Below, one piece after another: positions 7,254 to 14,807 of a stretch of 38,949 nt of DNA. A model generated the notes under the pieces. It was not told the DNA's origin. It did no database searches and worked only from the letters and a program-made list of their open reading frames with translations. The position numbers were made by a program, and so were the translations under genes. The number at the start of each line of letters is the position of its first letter. Position 1 is the first letter of the stretch. This DNA is from Clostridia bacterium. Lineage in GTDB: Bacteria; Bacillota; Clostridia; Oscillospirales; CAG-272. The stretch is taken from positions 1 through 38,949 of the forward strand of contig JAQYLJ010000046.1 in assembly GCA_028720145.1 (NCBI GenBank), written 5' to 3'.

Positions 7254-8062
7254 CAGACGATCACCTCTCCTTCCTCTTCGCCGAAGCGGTTCATAATCGA
7301 GAGCGAAATCAGAATCAGAACCATCATGACGAGGGAGATGGCGGCGCCGGTGTTCAGGGCGTTCGAGACGAACTGCCGCTCGATGGTGTCACCGATGAGT
7401 TCAAAAGTACCGCCGCCGAGTTTCTGCGAGATATAGAAGGTGCTGATGGACGGGACAAAGACCATCGTCACGCCCGAGATAATGCCCGAGACCGACAGGG
7501 GGAAGATGACGCGGGTCAGCGTGCGGGTCGTGTTGCACCCGAGGTCTGCCGCCGCCTCCCACATCTTGGGGTCGATCTTTGAGATACAGGTGTAGATCGG
7601 GAGCACCATATAGGGTAAGAAGTCGTAGACCATGCCGAAGATGACCGCGCCCTTGGTGCCGATGATATGCCATTCGGTGCCGAGCAGGGAGTTGAGGAAC
7701 CCGCCGTCATCGAAAATCGCCATGATGGAGTAGGTGCGGATGAGCAGGTTGGTCCACATCGGGAGCATCAGGAGCATGAGGAACAGTTTTTGGTGCTTGG
7801 GTTTTGACCGCGCGATGATATAGGCGAGGGGATAGCCGATCAAAAGGCAGATGAAGGTCGCGATGACCGACAGTTCAATCGACAGACCGAAGATGGAAGC
7901 ATATTCGGAGAGCCCCGTGACATTCTCGAAAGAGAACGCGCCGTCCGCGTCGGTGAAGGCGTAATAGATGACAATGAAGAGCGGCATCAAAATGAACAGC
8001 ACCGCCCACGCGATGTGGGGAGCCGCCGCAATGGATTGCATCAGATTTCTTTTCTTTTTCAT
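7253..8062 (-). CDS. potB: Polyamine ABC transporter permease PotB
   Basis: 269 residues from ATG 8062 (MKKKRNLMQS...). Six predicted membrane helices, and the EAA loop EAAADLGCNTTRTLTRVIFP. The frame is open upstream to 8275, but that part lies inside potA and encodes Arg-rich non-protein-like sequence, so I reject the longer start. The Shine-Dalgarno site (GGAGG, 8093-8097) abuts the potA stop but is 30 nt from this ATG with a hairpin between; no closer in-frame start exists. Partner of PotC in the membrane. Confidence 0.9.
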   Translation of the reverse strand: MKKKRNLMQSIAAAPHIAWAVLFILMPLFIVIYYAFTDADGAFSFENVTGLSEYASIFGLSIELSVIATFICLLIGYPLAYIIARSKPKHQKLFLMLLMLPMWTNLLIRTYSIMAIFDDGGFLNSLLGTEWHIIGTKGAVIFGMVYDFLPYMVLPIYTCISKIDPKMWEAAADLGCNTTRTLTRVIFPLSVSGIISGVTMVFVPSISTFYISQKLGGGTFELIGDTIERQFVSNALNTGAAISLVMMVLILISLSIMNRFGEEEGEVIV

Positions 8063-8097
8063 TCTATTATCGGACTTGCGTGACGCAAGGGACCTCC
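8063..8097 (-). promoter_or_regulatory. Distant ribosome binding site with intervening hairpin before potB
   Basis: On the minus strand AAGGAGG (complement of 8093-8099) is followed by the 6-bp hairpin CTTGCG-TCA-CGCAAG (8089-8075) and then 12 nt to the ATG. Folding the hairpin shortens the effective spacing to about 15 nt. It could tune PotB output relative to PotA. Confidence 0.45.
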
Positions 8098-9261
8098 TTA
8101 TTCTTCCTCTTCCTCTTCGGCGTTCGAGAGTTCCTCGAGTTCGTCCGAATAGCTGGAATAGTCGCCGAACATACCGGAGTATTTGGACTTCTTCATGATA
8201 TGGATGGCCTCGGGCTCGATATAGACCCCGATGGTCGCGCCCTCGGAGACGTAGTCGGTCGATTGAATCATCCACTTGAAGCCCTTGATGTCCACGATGA
8301 TTTCATAGTGGACGCCCTTGAAAGTGACCGAGGTCACCGTGCCCGTGAGCATCCCTTTCCCGGGTTCCACCACATCGACATCCTCGGGGCGCACCACCAC
8401 ATCCACCGACTCGTTCGGCGCAAAGCCAGAGTCCACGCAAGTGAAGGTGTGACCCGCGAACTTCACCTTGCAGTCCGCGAGCATGGTGCCGTCCAGAATG
8501 TTGGACTCGCCGATAAAGTCCGCGACAAAGGCGTTCTTCGGCTCGTTGTAGATATCGGTCGGAGTGCCGATCTGCTGAATCTCGCCGTCGCTCATGACGA
8601 CGATGATATCCGACATGGAGAGCGCCTCTTCCTGGTCGTGGGTGACATAGATAAAGGTGATCCCGATTGCCTGCTGAATGCTTTTCAGCTCTTTCTGCAT
8701 ATCTTTCCGCAGTTTGAGGTCGAGCGCGCCGAGCGGCTCGTCGAGGAGCAGGACGCGGGGCTCGTTAATCAGCGAGCGCGCGATGGCGACCCGCTGCTGC
8801 TGTCCGCCGGAGAGGGACGACACTTTCCGTCTCTCGAATCCTTTGAGCATCACCATGTCGAGCATCTTATGCACCCGCTCGTCGATTTCCGTCTTCGGCA
8901 GTTTTTTGAGCCGCAGACCGAACGCGATATTATCATAGACATTCAGGTGGGGGAACAGGGCATACCGCTGGAAGACCGTATTGACCTGCCGTGCGTGCGG
9001 CGGGACATCGGTGATGTCTTTCCCCTCGAAGATGATGGAACCCTCGTCGGGGGTCTCAAACCCGCCGATCAGGCGCAGAGTCGTGGTTTTCCCGCATCCC
9101 GAAGGACCGAGCAGCGTCACAAATTCCTTATCTCGAATATAGAGATTGAAGTTTTTGAGCACCGGCTCTCCGTCAAAACTTTTGGAGACCCCGCGCAGTT
9201 CAATCAGTTTCCCGGACGCGTCGGAGGGAGTCAAGGCAGTATCGTTTTCCGGCTTGTTCAT
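8098..9261 (-). CDS. potA: Polyamine ABC transporter ATPase PotA
   Basis: 387 residues from ATG 9261. Walker [10 protein letters not shown] (52-60), signature LSGGQQQR, Walker B LLLDEP followed by LGALD, H-loop THDQEEA, then a C-terminal TOBE-type regulatory domain ([22 protein letters not shown]). The last residues are strongly acidic (a run of six Glu). An in-frame ATG at 9363 would put the start inside the promoter, so I use 9261, which has AGGAAG upstream. Powers polyamine uptake with PotBCD and is first in the operon. Confidence 0.93.
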   Translation of the reverse strand: MNKPENDTALTPSDASGKLIELRGVSKSFDGEPVLKNFNLYIRDKEFVTLLGPSGCGKTTTLRLIGGFETPDEGSIIFEGKDITDVPPHARQVNTVFQRYALFPHLNVYDNIAFGLRLKKLPKTEIDERVHKMLDMVMLKGFERRKVSSLSGGQQQRVAIARSLINEPRVLLLDEPLGALDLKLRKDMQKELKSIQQAIGITFIYVTHDQEEALSMSDIIVVMSDGEIQQIGTPTDIYNEPKNAFVADFIGESNILDGTMLADCKVKFAGHTFTCVDSGFAPNESVDVVVRPEDVDVVEPGKGMLTGTVTSVTFKGVHYEIIVDIKGFKWMIQSTDYVSEGATIGVYIEPEAIHIMKKSKYSGMFGDYSSYSDELEELSNAEEEEEE

Positions 9262-9367
9262 CTTTTTTCTTCCTAATATTCTATAAATTTTGCCTAAACG
9301 CGCAAAAAGCGGTGATTTTACGGGTTGACCCACCGGCAAAATAACCACTTTTTCTGTGTGCAAGGGC

Positions 9368-9396
9368 AGTATAACAGACGCTTATGGAAAATGCAA
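9368..9396 (-). promoter_or_regulatory. Promoter of potABCD
   Basis: Minus-strand -35 TTGCAT (9396-9391), 17-nt spacer, -10 TATACT (9373-9368). The leader to the potA ATG is about 100 nt, with no recognised riboswitch. The rest of 9397-9476 is AT-rich and shows no gene. Confidence 0.8.
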
Positions 9397-9476
9397 TAGT
9401 TTTTGCAAAAAAACTTTGATTTTCTATGATTTTCATGAATTATCCCGAAAAAACCGCAACCATTTGGATTCTTTAT

Positions 9477-10112
9477 CTAAAAATCACCCGAATCCTCTCG
9501 TTTCCTCTTAAATCCTCTCTTTTCCTCTGACGAATTGCCGCAGGGGAGCATCAGCAATGCGCCGAGGCAGAGAAAGGCGGTGTAGGTGCCGCCCCCCGTC
9601 AGCCACAGAATGAGTAGGGAACCGACAAGACCGAGGTAGAGAGCGACCCACCCGACTATCTTGCGCGTGACGAAGAGCGCGCGGTCACTGAGATGGGGTG
9701 CCAAAAGACAGGTGAGGATGCGCGCACCGTCGAGGGTCTCGATGGGGGCGAGATTGCAGAGCGCGGTCATGAGACTCACCTCGCCGAACGCGGCGAGCGC
9801 GGGATTTTCCCCCCCGAAGATAAGTCCCGCGAGAAAGCAAATCCCGTTCGCGAGCGGACCCGCGAGCGCGATAAGCAGTTCCTCGCGATAGGAGAGCCCC
9901 CGCCCCGCCGCGAGCCGCACCCCCCGTGCGACGGGGACGACTTTCGGCGCGGGTAGCCCGAGGAGCGAGAACGCGAGCAGATGCCCGCACTCGTGGAAAA
10001 GCGCCGCCAGCGCGACCATGAGAAACGAGTAGATCCCCTCGAAATAGCAGATGGCTCCCACCCAAAGTAAGCTCGGAAGAAACAGTAAGATTCGCCCCAC
10101 GCCCCGACGCAT
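9477..10112 (-). CDS. M50-family membrane metalloprotease (SpoIVFB/site-2 type)
   Basis: 211 residues, highly hydrophobic. The zinc site HECGH (His40, Glu41, His44) sits in a membrane helix, and the second motif NLAPIETLDGARI supplies the third ligand Asp. These match the intramembrane site-2 proteases that cut membrane-bound regulators; the size and layout resemble SpoIVFB, which activates sigma-K in sporulating Firmicutes. No SpoIVFA-like partner is adjacent, so the substrate is open. The start follows GAGGGGG by 7 nt. The C-terminus is a short basic tail. It lies downstream of proS but beyond a terminator, so it likely has its own promoter in 10113-10200, which I could not pin down. Confidence 0.85.
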   Translation of the reverse strand: MRRGVGRILLFLPSLLWVGAICYFEGIYSFLMVALAALFHECGHLLAFSLLGLPAPKVVPVARGVRLAAGRGLSYREELLIALAGPLANGICFLAGLIFGGENPALAAFGEVSLMTALCNLAPIETLDGARILTCLLAPHLSDRALFVTRKIVGWVALYLGLVGSLLILWLTGGGTYTAFLCLGALLMLPCGNSSEEKRGFKRKREDSGDF

Positions 10113-10202
10113 TCATTCGCCCCCTCGTTTCGTCTATTTCAATATATGGGGAGCCGCCGCGACTATACCCGCCGTTTCCCGTAAGGGGCGAGAGCCGAGA
10201 AA

Positions 10203-10229
10203 AAGAAAAACGCCCCCGAAAGGGCGTTT
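10203..10229 (-). terminator. Intrinsic terminator after proS
   Basis: Stem AACGCCC / GGGCGTT around 10209-10228, followed on the minus strand by a T-rich run (complement of 10203-10210). About 85 bp past the proS stop. Confidence 0.75.
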
Positions 10230-10314
10230 CTCGATATTCGTGCGGGACGGCACAGCGCGCGCCCCTACCGAAAGGGAATGGCTTTGAATTTGTTTTCGGG
10301 GCGTTTCCGCGGAA

Positions 10315-11751
10315 TCAGTACGCTTTCCCCCAGTAGACCAGCTTGGTGGCGGGTTTCCCACAGCAGACGCAGGTGTCGCCGATGGGTTTCACACCGAAGG
10401 GGATACAGCGGGAGGAGACATCCGCCGTCTCTTTGAGTTTCTCTTCACAGGCTCTGTCGCCGCACCACATGGCTTTGATATAGCCGCTCTTGGTCGAGGC
10501 GATCTCGGTGAGTTCGTCGAGGGTATGCGCCTCCCAGGTGCGCGCCTCGCGGTTCGCGAGGGCTTTCTCATAGAGCGCGCGGGTGAGCTCGTCGAGCAGG
10601 CGCGGGATTTCGGTCGCGAGGTCTTCGGGACGGACGAAAGTCTTTTCTCTGTTGTCGCGGCGGACGACCACGCACTGCCCGTTTTCAATATCGCGGGGAC
10701 CGATCTCGATGCGGAGCGGGACCCCTTTCATCTCGTATTCGGAGAACTTCCAGCCGGGGGTGTTCTCGGATGCGTCCACTTTGACGCGGCAGACATCTTT
10801 GAGACGGTCTTTCAGGGCTTCCGCTGCGGCAATCACGCCCTCTTTGTGCTGTTGCACGGGGATGATCACCACCTGAATCGGAGCGACTGCGGGCGGGAGC
10901 ACCAGACCGCTGTCATCGCCGTGGGTCATGATGATGCCGCCTATCATACGGGTGGAGACCCCCCACGAGGTCTGATGGCAGTATTTGAGTTGATTGTCCT
11001 TGTCGAGATACTGAATCCCGAACGCACGGGCGAACCCGTCTCCGAAGTAATGGGAGGTCCCGCCTTGGAGCGCTTTCCCATCGTGCATCAGCGCCTCGAC
11101 CGTGTAGGTCGCGACGGCGCCCGCGAATTTCTCTTTGTCGGTCTTCTTGCCGCGCACGACCGGAATCCCGAGGTCTTTCTCGTAGAAGTCGGCGTAGATA
11201 TTGAGCATCCGCTCGGTCTCTTCAATCGCCTCTTTCGCCGTGGCGTGCATGGTGTGCCCCTCCTGCCACAGGAACTCGCGAGAGCGCAGGAACGGACGGG
11301 TGGTCTTTTCCCATCTCACGACCGAGCACCATTGGTTATACAGTTTCGGCAGGTCGCGCCAAGAGCGGATAATGTTCGCATAATGCTCGCAGAAGAGGGT
11401 CTCGGAGGTCGGACGCACGCACAGACGCTCGGAGAGCGGCTCGCTCCCCCCGACCGTGACCCACGCGCACTCGGGCGCGAAGCCCTCGACATGGTCTTTC
11501 TCTCTTTGAAGCAGGGACTCGGGGATGAACATCGGCATATAGACATTCTCATGCCCGGTCTCTTTGAACCGCTTGTCCAGCAGTTTCTGAATGTTCTCCC
11601 AGATGGCGTAGCCGTAGGGGCGAATGATCATACAGCCCTTGACCGACGAGTAGTCGATGAGGTCTGCTTTCTTCACAATATCGGTGTACCATTGGGCGAA
11701 GTCCTCGTCCATCGGAGTGATCTGCTCCACGAATTTCTTGTCGTTTGCCAT
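10315..11751 (-). CDS. proS: Prolyl-tRNA synthetase, archaeal/eukaryal-type (ProS type 3)
   Basis: 478 residues. Class II core with motif 2 region [26 protein letters not shown] (split: [10 protein letters not shown] then [14 protein letters not shown]) and motif 3 region [15 protein letters not shown], an anticodon-binding domain, then the C-terminal zinc-binding domain (Cys near the end: [15 protein letters not shown]) with the family-typical terminal Tyr. It lacks the bacterial-type editing insertion, as expected for this class, which is common in Clostridia. Charges tRNA-Pro with proline in the cytoplasm. GGGAG lies 9 nt upstream of the ATG. It has its own strong promoter. Confidence 0.96.
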   Translation of the reverse strand: MANDKKFVEQITPMDEDFAQWYTDIVKKADLIDYSSVKGCMIIRPYGYAIWENIQKLLDKRFKETGHENVYMPMFIPESLLQREKDHVEGFAPECAWVTVGGSEPLSERLCVRPTSETLFCEHYANIIRSWRDLPKLYNQWCSVVRWEKTTRPFLRSREFLWQEGHTMHATAKEAIEETERMLNIYADFYEKDLGIPVVRGKKTDKEKFAGAVATYTVEALMHDGKALQGGTSHYFGDGFARAFGIQYLDKDNQLKYCHQTSWGVSTRMIGGIIMTHGDDSGLVLPPAVAPIQVVIIPVQQHKEGVIAAAEALKDRLKDVCRVKVDASENTPGWKFSEYEMKGVPLRIEIGPRDIENGQCVVVRRDNREKTFVRPEDLATEIPRLLDELTRALYEKALANREARTWEAHTLDELTEIASTKSGYIKAMWCGDRACEEKLKETADVSSRCIPFGVKPIGDTCVCCGKPATKLVYWGKAY

Positions 11752-11852
11752 TGCGTATTCTCCCGCATAAAATAGAATATCGGTTAAATCGGGGGATTCC
11801 CCGACCCGTCGACGAGCCGTCTATCGGTCGCGGCGGATATTATCAATTCCTT

Positions 11853-11882
11853 ATTATATAAGATTTCTCTGCTTTTTGTCAA
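11853..11882 (-). promoter_or_regulatory. Promoter of proS
   Basis: Minus-strand TTGACA (11882-11877), 18-nt spacer, TATAAT (11858-11853): both hexamers are consensus. The 95-nt leader can form a TCGGGG/CCCCGA hairpin near 11792-11807. No T-box motif is visible. Confidence 0.85.
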
Positions 11883-12015
11883 GATTTCCCGCGGGCGCAC
11901 CGGATTTTTTTGCACGCACGCCTCACTTTCGGGGTTCCGGACCTCCTCTCGGGCACTGCCCATGAAAAAACCGTAAATACTCATGACTAAAAAATGAATT
12001 TTTCTTCAAAAAGTC

Positions 12016-12044
12016 TTGCAAAACTAAAGGGAAAACATTATACT
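12016..12044 (+). promoter_or_regulatory. Promoter of the aspartate aminotransferase gene
   Basis: TTGCAA (12016-12021), 17-nt spacer, TATACT (12039-12044), in the divergent region between proS and the aminotransferase. The 11883-12015 stretch between the two promoters shows no gene or repeat. Confidence 0.8.
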
Positions 12045-12106
12045 ATGTAAGTATTGACTTTCGATTTTGCAATTCGATATCAGAATACTGTTCATTTGAG
12101 GGGATC

Positions 12107-13369
12107 ATGCACTATACAGAGTACACAAAAGAAGAGGCGGCGTCCCGTCTCGCGGAAGCCGAGAAGAAACACGAGAGCCAAATTGCCCTCGGACTCTCGC
12201 TCGATCTCTCCCGCGGGAAGCCTGCGCCCGAGCAACTCGATCTCAGTCAGCCGATGCTGTCGCTCGCCGAATGGCAGGACGACGCGGGGGTGGATTGCCG
12301 TAACTACGGGATGCCGTTCGGGCTCGCCGAGATGCGCCGTTTTTGGGCATCGGTCACGGGGATTCCCGCCGAGAGAATCATCGTGGGAGGGAACTCCAGT
12401 CTCCAAATGATGTATGAGACCCTGACGCGCGCGATGCTGTTCGGGGTAGCGGGTTCCAAGGAACCGTGGTGCAAAATCGAAAAGAGAAAGTTCCTCTGTC
12501 CCGCGCCGGGCTACGACCGTCATTTTCGGGTCACCGAGACCCTCGGCTTTGAACTCGTGACCGTCCCGATGACGCAGGACGGACCCGATATGGACGCGGT
12601 GGAAGAGCTCGTCAAAGACCCGACCGTACGCGGGATGTGGTGTGTGCCGAAGTATTCCAACCCGACGGGCGTGACCTATTCGGACGAGACGGTTACGCGC
12701 ATCGCCGCGATGGAGACCGCCGCACCCGACTTCACCGTCATGTGGGATAATGCCTATGCCGTCCACGATTTTGTGGAAGACGGCGATCACCTCCTCGATG
12801 TCTTCTCGGTGGCGGAGAAATACGGGCACGAGGACAGATTCTTCTACTTTTCCTCGACCTCGAAGATCACGTTCCCGGGCGCGGGTGTCGCCATGATGTC
12901 GATGAGCGAGCGCAACCTCGCAAAGGTGAAACCCCTGATTTGCGCCGAGACCATCGGTCCCGATAAACTCAATCAGTTGCGCCATCTCGCGTTTCTCCCG
13001 AATAAGGAGGCACTCACCGCGCAGATGAAGCGCCATGCCGAGTATATCCGTCCCAAGTTCGATACACTCCTCGCCATTTTGGAGCGGGAACTCTCGGACG
13101 CGGGCTATGCACAATGGACCCGACCCTCGGGCGGCTATTTCGTCAGTATGGAAGTGCCGGACGGCTGTGCGAAACGGGTATGGGACCTCTGCCGCGAGGC
13201 GGGGCTGACCTTAACCGACGCGGGCGCATCGTTCCCCTACGGGCGCGACCCCAAGGATTCCAATCTCCGTCTCGCCCCGACCTTCTGCTCGCTCGCGGAC
13301 ATGACCCCGGCGGCGGAGATTCTCACGACCTCGGTCAAGATAGCCGCGCTCGAACGCCTGCTCGCATAA
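12107..13369 (+). CDS. PLP-dependent aspartate aminotransferase, subgroup Ic
   Basis: 420 residues. Fold-type I aminotransferase of the Asp_aminotransf (Ic) subgroup: SLDLSRGKP opening, NYG substrate-recognition stretch, VPKYSNPTG, DNAYAVHDF (PLP-binding Asp/Tyr) and the Schiff-base lysine K253 in STSKITFPGAG. The C-terminal Arg that binds the substrate carboxylate is in SNLRLAPTF. The family interconverts aspartate and oxaloacetate with 2-oxoglutarate. Start ATG follows GAGGGGATC. No clear terminator; 13421-13440 holds TTCTCG-N8-CGAGAA without a T-run. It precedes the sulfur locus, but the strong promoter at 13489 separates them. Confidence 0.9.
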   Translation: MHYTEYTKEEAASRLAEAEKKHESQIALGLSLDLSRGKPAPEQLDLSQPMLSLAEWQDDAGVDCRNYGMPFGLAEMRRFWASVTGIPAERIIVGGNSSLQMMYETLTRAMLFGVAGSKEPWCKIEKRKFLCPAPGYDRHFRVTETLGFELVTVPMTQDGPDMDAVEELVKDPTVRGMWCVPKYSNPTGVTYSDETVTRIAAMETAAPDFTVMWDNAYAVHDFVEDGDHLLDVFSVAEKYGHEDRFFYFSSTSKITFPGAGVAMMSMSERNLAKVKPLICAETIGPDKLNQLRHLAFLPNKEALTAQMKRHAEYIRPKFDTLLAILERELSDAGYAQWTRPSGGYFVSMEVPDGCAKRVWDLCREAGLTLTDAGASFPYGRDPKDSNLRLAPTFCSLADMTPAAEILTTSVKIAALERLLA

Positions 13370-13482
13370 TTGTCGTTTCGGTATCCCTGCCCGCGTAACG
13401 CGCAAAAGAAGAGTGTTTGCTTCTCGCATGATTTCGAGAACGATGTCGGATGCCCCGGAAAAATTATCGGAAAAAATTTATT

Positions 13483-13503
13483 TACCTATTGACAAGATAG
13501 GTA
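13483..13503. promoter_or_regulatory. Inverted repeat over the -35 box, candidate Rrf2 operator
   Basis: TACCTAT-N7-ATAGGTA (13483-13489 / 13497-13503), a perfect 7-bp inverted repeat that contains the TTGACA hexamer. A further related half-site CAGGTAGGTAAT lies near 13531-13542. The Rrf2-family gene at the end of this locus is the natural candidate ligand. The link is inference. Confidence 0.6.
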
Positions 13504-13517
13504 GATTGTGCTATTCT
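13489..13517 (+). promoter_or_regulatory. Promoter of the sulfur amino-acid operon
   Basis: TTGACA (13489-13494), 17-nt spacer, TATTCT (13512-13517). Transcription near 13524 gives a leader of about 380 nt before metQ, long enough for the leader ORF and terminator described below. Confidence 0.85.
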
Positions 13518-13565
13518 AATGCCAACCAAACAGGTAGGTAATTCGCAAGAAAGGAGAACACGGCG

Positions 13566-13691
13566 ATGAAAGAACAGATTTTCACCATGGCTATGATGGA
13601 GAATTGCATGTGCGGTCGCATGATGTGTATGGCATCCTGCGTGTCTTTTTCCGATGTGTTCTCCATGATAGATACGGCTCCCCACGCGTAA
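13566..13691 (+). CDS. 41-residue Met/Cys-rich leader peptide
   Basis: ATG 13566 to TAA 13689-13691, with AAGGAG about 8 nt upstream. Thirteen of 41 residues are Met (9) or Cys (Cys14, 16, 21, 25); in codons 8-25, eleven of eighteen are Met or Cys, including the run MENCMCGRMMCMASC. It precedes an intrinsic terminator and then metQNI-cysK, i.e. genes that supply exactly these two amino acids. That matches the logic of attenuator leader peptides (trp, his, leu), whose translation rate reports charged tRNA. It has no membrane segment and no close relative that I recognise. An alternative is a small metal-binding peptide, since it has CxC and CMxxC-type spacing. Confidence 0.8.
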   Translation: MKEQIFTMAMMENCMCGRMMCMASCVSFSDVFSMIDTAPHA

Positions 13692-13744
13692 ATACGAGAG
13701 GGAAGCACAATCGACACGGGAGACTCATGCGGGTCTCCCGTATT
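13691..13744 (+). promoter_or_regulatory. Candidate antiterminator
   Basis: 13691-13701 (AATACGAGAGG) can pair with 13734-13744 (TCTCCCGTATT): ten pairs including one G-U, with one A-C mismatch. The 3' arm is most of the terminator's 3' arm, so the two structures exclude each other. The 5' arm begins in the leader-peptide stop codon: a ribosome that finishes the peptide would cover it (terminator forms), while one stalled at the Met/Cys codons (ending at 13640) leaves it free (read-through). Confidence 0.6.
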
Positions 13745-13754
13745 CTTATTTTTT
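13716..13754 (+). terminator. Attenuator terminator in the sulfur-operon leader
   Basis: Perfect 9-bp stem ACGGGAGAC / GTCTCCCGT (13716-13724 / 13733-13741), 8-nt loop, then the T-rich run 13743-13754 (TTCTTATTTTTT). It lies 24 nt after the leader-peptide stop and about 150 nt before metQ, in the same transcript, so it must be bypassed for metQ expression. Confidence 0.88.
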
Positions 13755-13765
13755 GAGGTGAAAAG

Positions 13766-13825
13766 ATGATTCACTATTTTGAAACACTGGTCAGAGCCAA
13801 TTATCGCTACGGGCGAATGTGCTGA
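13766..13825 (+). CDS. 19-residue second upstream ORF ending in Met-Cys
   Basis: ATG 13766 to TGA 13823-13825, with GAGGTG 5 nt upstream (13755-13760), directly after the terminator T-run. It encodes MIHYFETLVRANYRYGRMC; its last two sense codons are ATG TGC, again methionine and cysteine. Following bases can fold two ways: TTCGG/CCGAA (about 13826-13841), or TCGGTT 13828-13833 with AACCGA near 13861-13866. It could act as a second translational checkpoint for metQ. The good ribosome binding site supports translation; function is inference. Confidence 0.55.
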   Translation: MIHYFETLVRANYRYGRMC

Positions 13826-13901
13826 TTCGGTTATCCCGAACATATATTTGCAAAAAACAAAACCGATTCACACATTCATTATATTTGAAAGGAATAGTAC
13901 C

Positions 13902-14750
13902 ATGAAAAAACTGATTTCCATTCTGCTTGTAGCAGTGCTCGCAGTCTCGCTCGTATTCTCTTTTTCCTCTTGCAAAAAGGATCAAATCACCATCGCCATC
14001 CCCAACGACACCACCAACGAGGCGCGTGCGCTGCTCCTGCTCGAAAACCTCGGCATCATCAAATTGAGAGAGGGCGCCGGTATCACCGCGACCATCCTCG
14101 ACATCACCGAGAATCCGCATAACATCGCATTCAAAGAGGTCGAGGCGGCACAGCTTCCGAATGTGCTCCAAGATGTCGATTATGCCGTCATCAACTCCAA
14201 CTACGCCATCGCGGCGGGTCTGAAACCGACCAAAGACTCGCTCGGCATCGAAGGTTCCGCCTCCGCTTACGGCAATATCCTCGCGGTCAAAGAGGGGAAA
14301 GAGAATTCCCCTGCCATCAAAGCTCTGAAAGCCGCACTCGAAAGCCGGCAGGTCGCCGACTTCATCGCATCGACTTATGACGGCGCGGTCGTCTCCGTGG
14401 TGGAGAACCTGACCGACGGCTACGATGCATCGGTCGACTATGCGGCTCTCTCCGGCACGACCATCAAAGTGGCTGCGTCTCCCACGCCTCATGCGGACAT
14501 TCTGCGCGTGGTGAAAGACATTCTCGCCGCACGGGGCATCACCCTCGAAATCGTAGAGTATCAAGACTATGTGATTCCCAACAATGTGGTAGAGAGCGGG
14601 GAAGTCGATGCGAACTATTTCCAGCATGTTCCTTATCTCGATGATTTCAATACAGAGAACGGCACCCATATCGTGTCGGTCGCGGTCATCCATGTGGAGC
14701 CGCTCGGCATCTACGGCGGGAAGCAGTCCTCGCTCGACCCCATCAAGTAA
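13902..14750 (+). CDS. metQ: MetQ-type methionine-binding lipoprotein with circularly permuted domain order
   Basis: 282 residues from ATG 13902, with AAAGGA upstream. Signal peptide and lipobox FSSC (Cys24). The mature protein begins at once with TIAIPNDTTNEARALLLL (30-47), DITENPHNIAFKEVEAAQLP (68-87) and VINSNYAIAAGLKPTKDSL, ending GAVV (161-164); in canonical MetQ these form the C-terminal part. A linker of about 20 residues leads to IKVAASPTPHADIL (188-201), YVIPNNVVESGEVDANYFQH (223-242) and HVEPLGIYGGKQSSLD (264-279), which is the canonical N-terminal half. The join lies where canonical MetQ runs from SLDEL into TIAIPND, so nothing is lost. Expected role: deliver D/L-methionine to MetNI. 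The intact frame and context argue that it is functional. Confidence 0.92.
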   Translation: MKKLISILLVAVLAVSLVFSFSSCKKDQITIAIPNDTTNEARALLLLENLGIIKLREGAGITATILDITENPHNIAFKEVEAAQLPNVLQDVDYAVINSNYAIAAGLKPTKDSLGIEGSASAYGNILAVKEGKENSPAIKALKAALESRQVADFIASTYDGAVVSVVENLTDGYDASVDYAALSGTTIKVAASPTPHADILRVVKDILAARGITLEIVEYQDYVIPNNVVESGEVDANYFQHVPYLDDFNTENGTHIVSVAVIHVEPLGIYGGKQSSLDPIK

Positions 14751-14807
14751 GAAACACCAACGCTCGACAGAGTTCATTACGACAGCTAGTGAGTATCGGA
14801 GGCGCCC

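Noticed and set aside
8063-8275. 71-residue N-terminal extension of PotB
   Set aside because: It lies within potA, encodes Arg-rich nonsense, and PotB homologues start at the KKK segment before helix 1.
11752-11846. T-box leader upstream of proS
   Set aside because: The leader is only about 95 nt and lacks the T-box sequence and the specifier stem.
13823-13825. TGA of the second short ORF as a selenocysteine codon
   Set aside because: No SECIS-like hairpin directly downstream, and the frame beyond has no recognisable protein.
13524-13901. S-box, SAM-II or T-box riboswitch in the sulfur-operon leader
   Set aside because: None of the conserved S-box or T-box elements (such as the T-box TGGNACCRCG sequence) is present; the leader instead holds two ORFs and a simple terminator.
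13779-13901. 41-residue N-terminal extension of MetQ
   Set aside because: It would place sequence before the signal peptide; ATG 13902 has a ribosome site and begins a normal lipoprotein signal.
13902-14750. metQ as a broken gene or frameshift product
   Set aside because: One intact frame with every canonical segment present once, a signal peptide and normal codon use; an assembly error can only be excluded with reads.
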